A stretch of 64,000 nt of DNA from Amaurobius ferox (Eukaryota > Arthropoda > Arachnida > Araneae > Amaurobiidae). The notes beneath the pieces were generated by a model. That model made no database searches. It saw nothing but the letters and a program-made list of their open reading frames with translations, and was not told the origin of the DNA. The stretch lies in the NCBI GenBank assembly GCA_951213105.1, contig OX578140.1:117845653-117909652 (forward strand), read 5' to 3'. Shown piece by piece: positions 22,838 to 33,309 of the stretch; position 1 is the stretch's first letter, and every line of letters starts with the position of its first letter. The position numbers and the translations under genes are program-made.

Positions 22838-23304
22838 CCATGGCAAGTGTGCAATGCTTCAGCCTCTTGTATCACAGAGACTTTTGGAAGGTCTGGAAAG
22901 GCTGTTTACTAACCCCGAGGAAATCGAAACTTCGGCTCCGTTAGGTTCTGTCCTAAGGGCAATGGTATTAAACAGGGAGCTCGTGCAATGGGAGCCCGTA
23001 GAGGACTGCCATGGGCCCCATAGGGGAGTGTAAGGGGGTCGCTTACCCTCCCCTGGACGTTTAAGGTCACAAATGTGAACATTGAGCATGTCAATTTTTT
23101 CCGTCTCATACTTTTGTTTGACCACAAGGTCGACTCCCTACTACAATTACCACACTATGTTCTTGATAGTGCAATATTTTTGACACTCTCTCATCTAATA
23201 AAAGCAGAAGTAACTCGTAATACTAGTAGTTTGATAGCCTTGAAAAGACTTTAAATAGAAAATAAATAAATAATATAATAGAATAATAATAGAATAATAA
23301 AATA

Positions 23305-23341
23305 AATGTTAAATTATATATATATATATACACACACACAG

Positions 23342-23397
<56 letters not shown>

Positions 23398-23420
23398 CTG
23401 TGTGTGTGTGTGTGTTTTCA
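23305..23420. repeat. Compound (TA)n/(CA)n/(TG)n microsatellite
   Basis: Alternating TA, CA and TG dinucleotide blocks lie between the foldback junction segment and the THAP element. The equivalent position before the empty site near 11405 has a short TATATATTTGTGTGTG run. Confidence 0.9.
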
Positions 23421-23421
23421 A

Positions 23422-24962
23422 TAGAGCTGTTTCAGCTGACGTCACGCCGCCAAGCTACCACCTAGCAACCGTTGCTGGTAGACATACATTGCATGTTTTT
23501 CGGTTTAATTTGTAAATATACTCATGTGTATAGCGTTATAAAAACTTATATTTGTTATTATGCCTACCGTCTGTGGTGTTTCCATATCGGGAAATCGTTC
23601 TGATAGCGATAATAAATATTTTTTTAGATTCCTTACAGCATTAATTAGAGGAAATGAATTTAAAAACGTCTTAGTGAAGAGCGCCGAGAGAAGTGGCTGT
23701 CAGCCATCAAAAGAGCTGAACTTATTAAAAATATAAAAATCTGATGTGAGCAGCATACCTTCCTTGTAATCTCATATTCGCGTCACACAAAATGACACCC
23801 ATAATTATTTTAAATTACGCTGAATTTGCATTTTCAATTCAATTTTCCTTTTCATTTAGTAACTGGGCTTATTTTCAAAAGTGGAGTAGCGAAAAGCGGA
23901 CCACACCAAATTCTGAATCATACCAAAATTTAATCAGCACCAGGGTAACCCAAAAGTGACTCATCAACCAAGTTTTGTGAAATTTGGTCTATTAGTTTTT
24001 CAGCTAGAAGGGATATAGACAATCTTTACAGACCATTTCGCTAAAAAAGAAAGGTTCATTTTACCCCAAATCATACCAAGATCTAATCAGTTCAAGGGTA
24101 ACCCACAAGTGACTTATCTACCACATTTTGTGATATTTGGTCTATTAGTTTTACAGCTAGAGTGGATACAGTTAATTTTTTAGAGCTATTTTGCAAAAAG
24201 ACAGGTTCTTTTATTACGAATAGTACGAAAATCTAATCAGTACTAAGGTCACCCCCAAGTGATATAGCCATAAAATTTTATGAAATTTGATCAATTAGTT
24301 TTTGAGTTAAAGTGGATACAAATATTGCAGCGATAGATACACAGAACCACAGACACTCACACAGACATTACGCTAAAAATAGTTTTTTCGTATTCTAGAG
24401 GTCCCAAAACGTGTAGATACGTCAGAAACTCAAGTTGCAATTTTCGACATGATTAGAATACTTTCCATGTATTGCAGGACAAGTAAAAATGACTGTATGT
24501 GAATATTACTTTATTTCAGATAATTATTACTCTTTTTTATCGTCACTCCATTTATTAAAAGGAAATTAAGAATTGTTTCTTCTTAAAAATAATGATGAAC
24601 GTCTATGTTGTAAACTTTAAAATGCTCACAATGATACCTGTATATGAAATAAAATAAGTGTGTGTTTGAAACTTTGAAGTGTTAAGCATTGAGTACGTAT
24701 TAAGTTTCACACTTTTGCACATTGAATACGAATCTTTGTTTCCTATTGTTGCAATCTTTAGAACATATCGAGCTTTATATCGATCATCTATATCCTGAAA
24801 ATATTTAGACAACATATATATTACTTAATGCTTAAATAAATAATCTTGACGCAACGTATGACGTGTATACCAATGGGCGATCTATGGATTGTACGTCTAC
24901 CAGCAAGCGTTGCCAAGGCTCGTTACTAAGGGAATGCCACGTGGTTGAAACAGCTCTATATC
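23422..24962 (+). mobile_element. THAP-domain DNA transposon derivative, ~1.54 kb
   Basis: The ends are inverted copies: ATAGAGCTGTTTCA at the left and TGAAACAGCTCTAT at the right. A TGACGTCACG motif follows the left end. The flanks join to give the sequence found uninterrupted at 11416-11440 (TTTTCAATATCAAAATCGC), a paralogous empty site; the target duplication is at most AT or TA. The interior has a THAP coding remnant (23560-23735). It also has three ~155 bp direct repeats (about 23905, 24066, 24217), each with an AATCTAATCAG-type start and a TTTGGTCTATTAGTTTT block. Confidence 0.75.
23560..23735 (+). pseudogene. THAP zinc-finger remnant
   Basis: The first frame reads MPTVCGVSIS, then NKYFFRF, matching the start of the THAP C2CH domain. 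After a frameshift the sequence continues REKWLSAIKRAELIKN, the conserved central W region. THAP domains bind transposon ends in P-type and some other transposases. Only the first half of the domain remains and no transposase core is visible. Confidence 0.7.
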
Positions 24963-25127
24963 AAAATCGCGCATAGATTAATTGAACTGTAAATTTCCGC
25001 ATGAGGAAAACAAAGACCTCCCATCATTCATCTGCAGCCACAAGGTCAGATGAAATTCGCGCCTGACGTAGATATCAAGTGGTTTATTTTCCCGGGAGTA
25101 CTAGGCGCTCGTGCCATTCATTCATCT
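24963..25127 (+). repeat. Remaining arm of the small foldback element
   Basis: ATCAAAATCGCGCATAG, then ATTAATTGAACTG and ATTCATCTGC blocks, continue the arm known from 11420-11510. The element is then cut by the 5' end of the second Jockey copy near 25128. Confidence 0.7.
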
Positions 25128-27796
25128 GACAACACGGACGACATTCATAAAAACGTCCAAGATTTTAATCACTTACTGCTAGATGCGGTAGCTGCAGCCT
25201 CGAAACCAAATCATTCACTACCGAATTATCACTCGCTCCCGAGTGATATCAAAGCAAAAATAAGCAGCGTAATCGGTTACGGAGAGATTGGCAGAGCAGT
25301 AGGTATCCTCCATTTGGTGCGCCACTCCGTAAACTTTATAGCGAGGTCAAATCTATGATTCGAACTCACACCCAGCAACGCTGGCGTACTCACCTTGAGG
25401 GACTCACACCCATGAATCACAGTCTCTGGCGAACAGCTAAAAACATGAGAACCACGAGAGCAACAATTCCGCCCATTAATGGCCAACACTCTATCGCCCA
25501 GACTGCAGAGGAAAAAGCTAATGCTATAGCAGACAGCTTGGAACTCCAATTTTCACCATACGAAGACCCCTAACTTCAGCCATCTTTACACAGGCACTTT
25601 ACACGATTTCCAACAGACAAATCAGAATGCACTTAACGTACAAGCACCAAACGACCTTGATCCCATACACCTGGATGAAGTTCATTACATTATACACAGC
25701 TTCAATGTGAAGAAATCACCCGGCTCTGATAAAATCAGCAACAGAATGCTAAAAATCCTTCCCCTTTCTTATGAGTGCTGGCTCACCATGCTCTTAAATC
25801 ATATGTTGGATCTTCGCTACTTTCCCCACAGTTGGAAGACTGCTGACGTCATCACTCTGATCAAAATTAACCAAAATCCTAATTTAGCAGAAAGCTACAG
25901 ACCAATTAGTCTTTTATCAAGCCTTTCCAAAATTTTTGAGTTAGTGTTGCTTAGACGTTTGACTAGTTTCTGCAGATCGAAAGATATTTTAATTTCTGAA
26001 CAGCACGGCTTTCGATCTAATTTTTCCACGCATTCCCAACTCATGCGTATAGTGGAAACTATTCACAAGAACTCTACCAACAAGCAGTTTACCAGCATAG
26101 TATTTTTCGACATAAGCAAGGCTTTTGACAAAACTTTAATTCCGGGTCTGCTAACCAAGCTTGTCCAACTTGGTATTTCGATACAACTTTTGGCTCTCAT
26201 CAACTCGTATCTTGCTAAACGTTCTTTCCGCGTACGAGTTGAACAATCCTACTCTTCTCTTCGGCCAATCAGATCCGGAGTGCCCCAGGGCGGAAATCTT
26301 AGTCCGCTCCTGTTCATTAACCCTTTCGCGACGAACGGCACGCCCAAGTGCCAGATGCGAACATGCATTCAAGGACGAGCGGCACTCACTCTGGCCAGAG
26401 GAAATTTTACCGCAAGCGGATAGTGGCACGTATAAGTGCCAGTACGCAGAACGTTTTAATTTGTGAACTAGATGGCGTTACTTGTCCATGGAACTAACTT
26501 CAATGCATTTTGCAGAGGCATGACCTTGGCAGAAGAGGATCGAATGAATTATTTCTCCATTTGGAGCGGTGAAAATCATTTTGTAACATAAACAAACAGA
26601 GCAATTCTCGTAGCATCAACAATTTTATAATTGAGTTTCGCTTTTTATTTTTATTTCAGCGTTATGATTTCGTTGGTGAATCATAGGAATATAAGAGAGT
26701 ATTTTTTTGTTTGGGTTTTAGAGGCAGTGAAATTATTCGTTTATTTCGGATAAAAGAATGGGAGCAACTAACGAGTATTTTGTATTCAGATTTGTATGAA
26801 AATTATACATCAAATAGAACATAAATATTTCTTTTATTCCTGTAAAAAGTAGATTTCTGTGCTGAATAGGTGATTTTTAGTGAATTTTTTTCGAGAGTTA
26901 GGCTTAGCGCAAAAAATGCGCCGTCCTTTTCGACCACTTCGGAAGCGAAGCGCGTCGTCCTTTGGGCCGCGACAGCTCCGGAATGCCGCCGTCCCGAAAG
27001 GGTTAATGACATTCTTAGGATCCCTCAAGTACAGCTGGCCATCTTTGCAGATGACATAGCCCTGATTTCAAGAAGCTCTTCAGCACACAACGCTATTAAT
27101 ACACTCTAAAGTTACATAAAGAATAGCCTTGAGCACTGGCTCGTGACATGGAGAATCAAAATTAATCCGACCAAGAGTGCAGTCGTCATTTTTCGTTCGC
27201 ACTACCAAGAACTTAGACATAACTGCTCCCTTAAAGTCTTCAATGATCCGATTCTCTTTTTATCATCTGTCAAGTATCTAGGCGTTACTCTCGACGACAA
27301 AATGCTTTTCAGTGAGCATATCAATAAGAAAGTTGAATCTGCTAATAAAACCTTCAGAGTCCTCCTCCCACTTCTTAGTAGAAAATCTCATATGTCCCTC
27401 TACAATAAATTGATCATCTACAAACAAATCATAGCACCTGGCTTTTTGTATGCCTGTCCTGTCTGGGGGTCGGCTACAAAAAGTCACATAGAGAAACTGC
27501 CAGTCTTTCAAAATAAAGTGTTACGCTGCATTGTAAATGCACCCTGGTTTATACAGAACGAGGTGATACACCACGATCTTAAAGTCCCACACGTTGCTGG
27601 GCAGATTCGGAAAACTTCACTAAATTTTTTCAGGAAAAACACTAGCAAACCCTGCCTGAGAAACGTGGATAGTAGCTACGACACTTCCACACCTTCCTAT
27701 CTTAGAAAAGAAGGTCTAGACACCTTCTTTCCGCGCCTACGGCACCGCCGTGGAAGCGCCCCAGATATTCTACGCCCCAGGCAGGTGTTTCCTTAA
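25128..27796 (+). pseudogene. Jockey ORF2 (reverse transcriptase) of copy 2, split by MITE
   Basis: The frames carry SPGSDKISNRML, ESYRPISLLSSLSKIFE, EQHGFRSNFSTHSQ, FFDISKAFDK and GVPQGGNLSPLLF up to the MITE. After it come FADDIALISRSS and, from 27143, KINPTKSAVVIFR, KYLGVTLDDKM and the C-terminal region to 27796. Frameshifts near 25265 and 25570, a stop at about 27107 and the MITE inactivate it. The catalytic FADD box is retained. Confidence 0.9.
26321..27002. mobile_element. piggyBac-like MITE, 682 bp, TTAA target duplication
   Basis: The termini are CCCTTTCGCGACG (left) and CGTCCCGAAAGGG (right), which are inverted near-copies. TTAA flanks both sides (26317-26320 and 27003-27006). Removing it restores the RT reading order seen in copy 1. 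The interior has no transposase. A partial relative sits in the hAT element at 20090-20362. Confidence 0.88.
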
Positions 27797-28580
27797 CCTA
27801 GTCCGCCGGGTGGCGACTGATGGCTATTTCACCTTCGAATTGCCCTGGCAATTCCGGGGTGAAATGGAGAAGCCTGATTCGTCCTCCCCGGTGAGCTCTC
27901 AATTCATGAGAACAATGACTCTGCTTTGCTCGCGCATTTTTTGCCAGCCCGGTCTTCTCTTCAGTAATGAATCAGCACAAGCTGATCGTTTGTTGTAAAT
28001 ATTCAAATAACTGTGTTTAAATTGTAAATTTTGTAATATTGTGTGCCTGAAAAGGGCCTTCTTTTTTATGTCACTAAACTTAACTGTAAATCCAATAACT
28101 CTTAAACTTATTAAACTTTCATTGTAAACTTCTAATTATCTCTAACTGCATCTGCGAATTGTAAATCCTAAACTTGTAATTCAATCTTAACTTCTTAATC
28201 GTAACCTTGTATTTTAATAATTTTAAGTTCTTAAGTAATCTCAAATTTGTACTTCAAGTTGTATCTTGGAATCTGTAAACTTTGGACTTCTCATTCACCA
28301 ATACCTTGGTGATTTTCTATTGGCCCGCTCATATCCCTGACCCCGTCCTCTCTTGCAGCCATAGATCAGCACTCAACCATTAGCAACCACTCCAAGACGA
28401 AGGCGACACAACACCAGCCGCCTCTGAATCCTACACAGCAACCTCTCGAAGATGAATGCTATTCCATATTTCTATTACTGAAAAAACCATCTACAGTGGA
28501 CTTTTATACATTCGATGTGGCCGTGAGGGACCTTCGGTCCCAGGGAGGCCATAAGCAAGCGTCTTGGCTTGGCTTCATTT

Positions 28581-29148
28581 ATCTGAGTCACCGCCTCCTT
28601 TAAACTCTGCCTATGTAGTCAGCCGTCAGCCAGCCAGTAATTTGTCGATAGGAGGGCGCCTGGAGCAGAGCTCCGTATCCCTAGTCAGGTAACATATATG
28701 TGGGTCACAGTCTTCCACTGAACCTAGTCCTTCAATAGGGGCCAATAATGTTGATGAAACAAGTTAGACGTAAACAAATAATGCTGTAAGCAGAGGTCTT
28801 ATTATAGAGTTTTGAAGATAAGGAGGGTGGGAGTACCAGAGAGGGTCAGAGATCAAAAGACCAGAATGCCGCTGTTGACAGTATTCCAGAGAGCGGACGT
28901 TATCGCCGTATGTGACGTCACTGGTTTAGAAGGAGAAGTGCCAGTTTCTCCGAGCAGCATTCAGCTCTAAGGGAAAACATAGACTGTGTCAGTCGTTGTT
29001 TTAATATAATTTGTAACTCTATCGTAAAAGTGAAGTTTAAGTGTAAATTTGTGTTTTATAGATGTATATATATATATTAGTATTTTCACGTATATAAAGT
29101 ATAATTTTGTTTAATTGTTGTATATAAATTGTGTTTTATGAGCGCAAA
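28581..29148. other. Unassigned sequence left of the second THAP remnant
   Basis: No ORF or recognisable repeat. A palindromic GTGACGTCAC (about 28914) lies here, and a similar GTGACGTCAC occurs near 30943; the two may mark the ends of a THAP-bearing element, but clear terminal inverted repeats were not found. Confidence 0.4.
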
Positions 29149-29460
29149 AATGCCTGGTTGCTCCTCGGTTGCTTTGTGTTCAAATTATTAAGTCAATGAG
29201 ATCTATCAGTTTTCATAGATTTCCAAAGATCCTACACTCCAAAAATTATGGATCGTGAAGTGCAAAAGAGAGGATAAAATAACCATTGCTAACGCAACTG
29301 TCTGTTCGAGTCACTTTTCTGATGAAGATTTTGAAGAAGATTTTCGGGCTGAATTTTTGAATTTGAAGCCAGTTGAAGAATTAAAACAAGGAGCCAACGG
29401 CAAAAAAATCTCTACCATTAATACCGCAGTTAAAAACAATGTTTTTAATATAGCAGTATA
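29149..29460 (+). pseudogene. THAP-domain coding remnant, second element
   Basis: From the ATG at 29149 the frame reads MPGCSSVALCSNY, with a stop, then a second stop, then KDPTLQKLWIVKCKRED. It continues VCSSHFSDEDFEEDF and LNLKPVEEL. The C..C, W, C..H pattern and the final DF/LKP segment are those of a complete THAP domain of about 80 residues. The later part (29255-29461) is open. It could be a P-type transposase N-terminus or a host THAP pseudogene; the setting among transposons favours the former. Confidence 0.75.
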
Positions 29461-29904
29461 AAAAATACTTATGATTGACATGTTTCAATGATATGTAAAA
29501 TAGGTGGTCCTCTAAGTAATCCAAAAAACAAAATTTATAAAATAAAATCGACTTCATATGCAGTATCTAAAATATATAAAAATAATTTATATTTCTGATA
29601 CTAGCAATTATGGAGTTTTCTTTCTTTTTTTGGAGGGGGGGGGGAGATATTAGCAATTTGTAAGCTAATTTACACAGTTTAGTTTCTTGCAAAATGTATG
29701 TAAAGTTAATTTTGAATGCCTTAAGCATTTTACTTTGTTATTAATATACATAATAATAAAACGCAATTCTTTACTAATCATAATATTGACATTATATTCA
29801 CATCATCTCAAGTTATGGGATATTTCGTTTTGATATGTAAAAAGCTTAGAATACAAAACTAAAAGTTGAAATATAATGCATAAAAAATTTATTTACAATA
29901 AAAT

Positions 29905-30207
29905 TAAAATTCAACGCCAAATTTTTCAGAAGAAATAAAAAAGTGGGAGGATGCTTTCTTAGAAATGCATGGCGCATATATATCAAAAGAGAAATGCGTC
30001 ATTAAAAAGTTGCAGTCAAAGTTAGCAAACATTTCACCTTCTGTATCACTAAAAGCCATAACTTTGTTTTCACGAACCAAAACATTCATTCGCATTAAAC
30101 ACTTAAATAAGACTTTCATGCAACAATTTGCAGAGGGGGAAAAAAACAAAGAAAAGCCTCTAAATGGTGTAAAAGCAGTATCATGGCATAAAAATGGTAT
30201 GTATTGA
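29905..30207 (+). pseudogene. Possible downstream exon of the THAP element
   Basis: An open stretch reads NFSEEIKKWEDAFLEMHGAYIS, then KKLQSKLANISPSVSLKAITLFSRTKTF, and is preceded by TTTTTCAG at 29921-29928, a plausible acceptor. Lys/Leu-rich helical segments after a THAP domain fit the coiled-coil region of P-type transposases, but I do not recognise a catalytic motif. Weakly supported. Confidence 0.35.
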
Positions 30208-31058
30208 TTTATTATTTATGATCCATGTGGACATTGCTTTAAAATTTTTAAACTGTACATAGTTTATATATTTAAAACTCTATACAGTTTAATAACATCA
30301 ATTTTGCATGCTTAAAATATCTTTGTGAAAACTGACATATCCAGTGGCTTAGCCAAGAGTCATAATATTCTACTAGCTCACAAAATGCATCGTCTTTTTG
30401 TTGGGTAAATAAAATAAATCTACTGCCATTGACCATCCATTCGACAGTCAACACCCCTCTTTTCCCAAGATCCGAACTACGCTTTTTAATATAAAATATA
30501 GTTATGTAACTACTAGATTGATGGTATTTCATAGTCATCAATATATGTTATATGTATGTGGAATTTTTTATGCAATTAGATATTTTTAAAATATATATTT
30601 ATATTACATATAGAAAGTATTATCAATGTTTAAGATAATGGATACTATATTTTTAAAAATCCGATGATTAGATATTTATTCATATCTGTATTAAAACACT
30701 TGAAATGTAATTTTTATATTTACTACACTTTTCACGATATATTTCAGCTTTTATTATAAATAATATATGTATTATAATATTCTAATGATAGCCCTATGCA
30801 TGTAAGAGTAGAATAGTTTAATTTCATTCTTTAAAATTTTATTACGAATGACCTTATCTCCTTTTTGAATTATAAACGCGAACTTTCGAAACTTTATACA
30901 CGTATCTCTATGTCCCCTATTCTTGACTTGTAAGTCAGTGACGTCACGCTTCAAGTTGCTCTCCCGGTCGAAAAGCAATCCCCTTTCTCTGACCTACCTT
31001 ATGTTTAAAGTATCTTGGGGGGAACAGGCGAATATCGCAGAAGAGATTCAGTCATGAA
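30208..31058. other. AT-rich sequence, no gene seen
   Basis: The sequence is AT-rich, with short ORFs only on the minus strand that lack recognisable motifs. A GTGACGTCAC motif lies near 30943. Confidence 0.6.
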
Positions 31059-31545
31059 TCAGCATGGGACGTCTAAATCGGGATTTAGGATAGATCTGGG
31101 TCTTTTTAGAAATTCACGGAAGTCGCAGTCGATCATATTATAGATCAGTTCGTTGGGGATACTAACGAGGTTATCATAGAAATTGTTAGAGAGTTTTCGC
31201 ATCTCTTGCTTAATAGTTTTAATTTTGAAATCGCGATGTATTACAAAGTTTTTCAAGTATCTTGGGGCTTTTCTGATAAAACGTAGGATTTTGTTCTGAA
31301 TGATTTGGACTTTTTTTACATTAGATTTCGCCGCAGCGTAGCCCCAAATTAGGGAGGTATAAAGAATGATGGGGCGGATAACTGATTTGTAAAGTAGGAT
31401 TTTGTTTTCAATGCTGACATCATTCGAGTACAGGAGGGAACTCAGTTCTGCTTTTGCAAAGTTTATTTTATCTTTGAGTTTTGCAATGTGGGGTTTCCAT
31501 GTTCGTCTGCTGTCGACTTTTAGTGCTAGCCTGGGTATAATTGTA
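31059..31545 (-). pseudogene. Jockey-like family B, ORF2 C-terminal part
   Basis: Minus-strand translation gives LALKVDSRRTWKPHIAKLKDKI, then LLYKSVIRPIILYTSLIWGYAA and NKILRFIRKAPRYLKN, ending at 31059 (DVPC). This is the standard region after the RT palm in Jockey ORF2. It is the continuation of the ORF2 at 33310-35439, with about 40 codons missing between them and an inverted insert in between. Confidence 0.85.
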
Positions 31546-31582
31546 CCAAGTTTTGGTAGAATATATCGGGCTAAGCTAATCA

Positions 31583-32995
31583 AGATGTTTTCGCCGGAGG
31601 AAAAAGATAAATTACTGCTTATTAGAGATTTATTTGTTAAGAGCTTTGGAAAAACAGAGGAGGAGGTACAGGAGAAACTAGAGGAATATAATTGGATTTC
31701 AAAGGAAAATGTGCAAACTGAGGGACGACAGGAGATAGCTGAGATGCCTAGGCCTAAAGACAAGAAAGCCAACGACAGTAAGGAGATACTCCAAGGCAAA
31801 GAGGAGGACGTGAAAGGCAGACAGACCAAGAGTAAGGAAAAAAATCTTTTCGAAAGGCACAGGAAGGACAAAGAAAAAGAGACTCTCAGCTGGGCAGATG
31901 CCATAGAGATCGATGAGGAGGAAAAGAAAAAAAGAAAAGACTTGGACGGAGCAGCACGTGCTGAGAAGCACGTGCTGGGAGCCCTCATATAAGAATTAAA
32001 CAAAACTTTAGGCACTAAAATTGAAGGACTGCTGATGGGGAGGGTGATTAGGATCCGTTGAAGATTACAGGAGCGTACAGACTCGCCTGACTCAGAATAA
32101 AATCCCTTTTAGCTCCATATGCTTAAAAAACGAAAGAACAAAAAAATTAGTGATAAAAGGGCTGCCAACCAACACTAGCATAGACTCTATTAAATAGGCT
32201 ATATCCTGTGAAGGATTCAGGATTGTTAGGATTTCACAGCTTAGAAATCGTCGTGATAGGTCACCTCTTCCCATCTTCTTGGTCTGCCTAGAGCCGGCTG
32301 AGGGGTGGGAGAAAATTTACAATCTCACCTCCATTCTCTACATGAGAATCGTAGTGCAAGCCTTCAAATCAAAAGGAGTAAAAATTTGTTACAATTGTCA
32401 AAATTATAACCATTCTTCGGATAATTGCTCGCTTCCAGCCAGGTGTTTAAAATGCGGGGAAAACCATCAAACTCGCGAATGCCTTAAACCTAGGGACCTT
32501 CCGGCAAAGTGTGCTAATTGTGGTGGGGCCCACCTCGCCAAGTTTAGGCTCTGCCCCAAAAACCCTTGAAACCGTAACAAGTTCCAGGAACCTAAAACCA
32601 AACCCCAAAACCTTCGTACCAATAGATCAGATAATTCAAACCTGAGCATGGAAAACTTTCCCTAAATCACAAAACCTCGAAATTGTTACAGACAACGTGG
32701 CGATGACGCATGCCAAGACAAGAACACCAAGTTCTGAAGAGCACGTGGCCCACACGCACTCAGATGCCCCAAAATCTTCAAATCAAACCCTTAACCTCTT
32801 TCTAGAATTCATTAAATTCTTTAAAGAAGTACAAGATTATTTCAATATCAATGATGTCAGGAACTTCTTAAATCAAATCACCAAAATAATTAAAGCAGAC
32901 GTAGACTCGATGCAAAAGACATTTGATATAATCACACTAATTGCAGATCAAAAAACCTCAAACTTTCCCCATAACTTAAACTAGCTCTGCCTTGC
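31583..32995 (+). pseudogene. Jockey-like ORF1 piece in opposite orientation
   Basis: The plus strand reads MFSPEEKDKLLLIRDLFVKS, a charged Lys/Glu-rich region to 31992, a broken part, then zinc knuckles at 32385-32565 (CYNCQNYNHSSDNC, CLKCGENHQTREC, CANCGGAHLAKFRLC). A C-terminal tail follows from 32697 to 32984 (FNINDVRNFLNQITKIIKAD). This is a full ORF1 layout with stops at 31990, 32059 and 32567. The tail resembles the ORF1 tail on the minus strand at 35440-35590, so both belong to one or related families. Confidence 0.75.
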
Positions 32996-33309
32996 AAGAT
33001 AGTTTTTCGAAATTGTGCTCCAGTTCTCTTGACCAACAGGAAAAACAGATCCCGTTGCTACGCCCACTGTGGGTGGTCCCTATGGACTCTATCTGCACAC
33101 CTGCAATCCAGCCAACTCATGTCAAAGCTCGTGTCAAAGATACTCAACGCACATTTCGAAGATACGGCACAACCTGCCAAGCGCTTCATAAATCACGAAG
33201 CAACGCGGAAGTCTGCTGTCAAGAGTGACATCGAGATATTTACATGTCCTCCCAAAGCAAACTGTCTGATTGTTAATTATGATTGGTTGGGGCGGAAAAC
33301 GTTGATGTG

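Larger units (their letters stand above)
7380..23260. repeat. Foldback-like satellite field of ~130 bp monomers in alternating orientation
   Basis: The recurring monomer contains, in order, AAATGTAGGTATCAAGCTAG, a TCGATATTGTACGTCTCATC block, CTTGAGTTTGCCCC, then GGCGCCCATAG and CACTTGCCCTCC. Starts of successive units between 7390 and 8445 are 118-143 bp apart. Plus-orientation arrays: about 7380-8530, 10200-11140, 15130-15780, 16900-17234, 20859-20985, 22185-22600. Minus-orientation arrays: about 9060-10030, 14080-14990, 16215-16720, 20986-21346. Arrays of opposite sense flank shared unique segments (separate entries), so the whole is a set of nested palindromes. Every ORF here is a shadow of the repeat, and no host gene is seen. 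Confidence 0.85.
25128..28580 (+). mobile_element. Jockey-clade retrotransposon, copy 2 (5'-truncated)
   Basis: Homology with copy 1 begins at ACACGGACGACATT, corresponding to about 2410 of copy 1. The endonuclease and ORF1 are therefore absent, the usual 5' truncation of target-primed insertion. It runs to the shared CTTGG-type tail near 28575. It is interrupted at 26317-27006 by a TTAA-flanked MITE. Confidence 0.9.

Noticed and set aside
29149..30207. Possible host THAP-domain gene
   Set aside because: There are two stops inside the THAP domain and no identifiable downstream domain; a transposon remnant is more likely.
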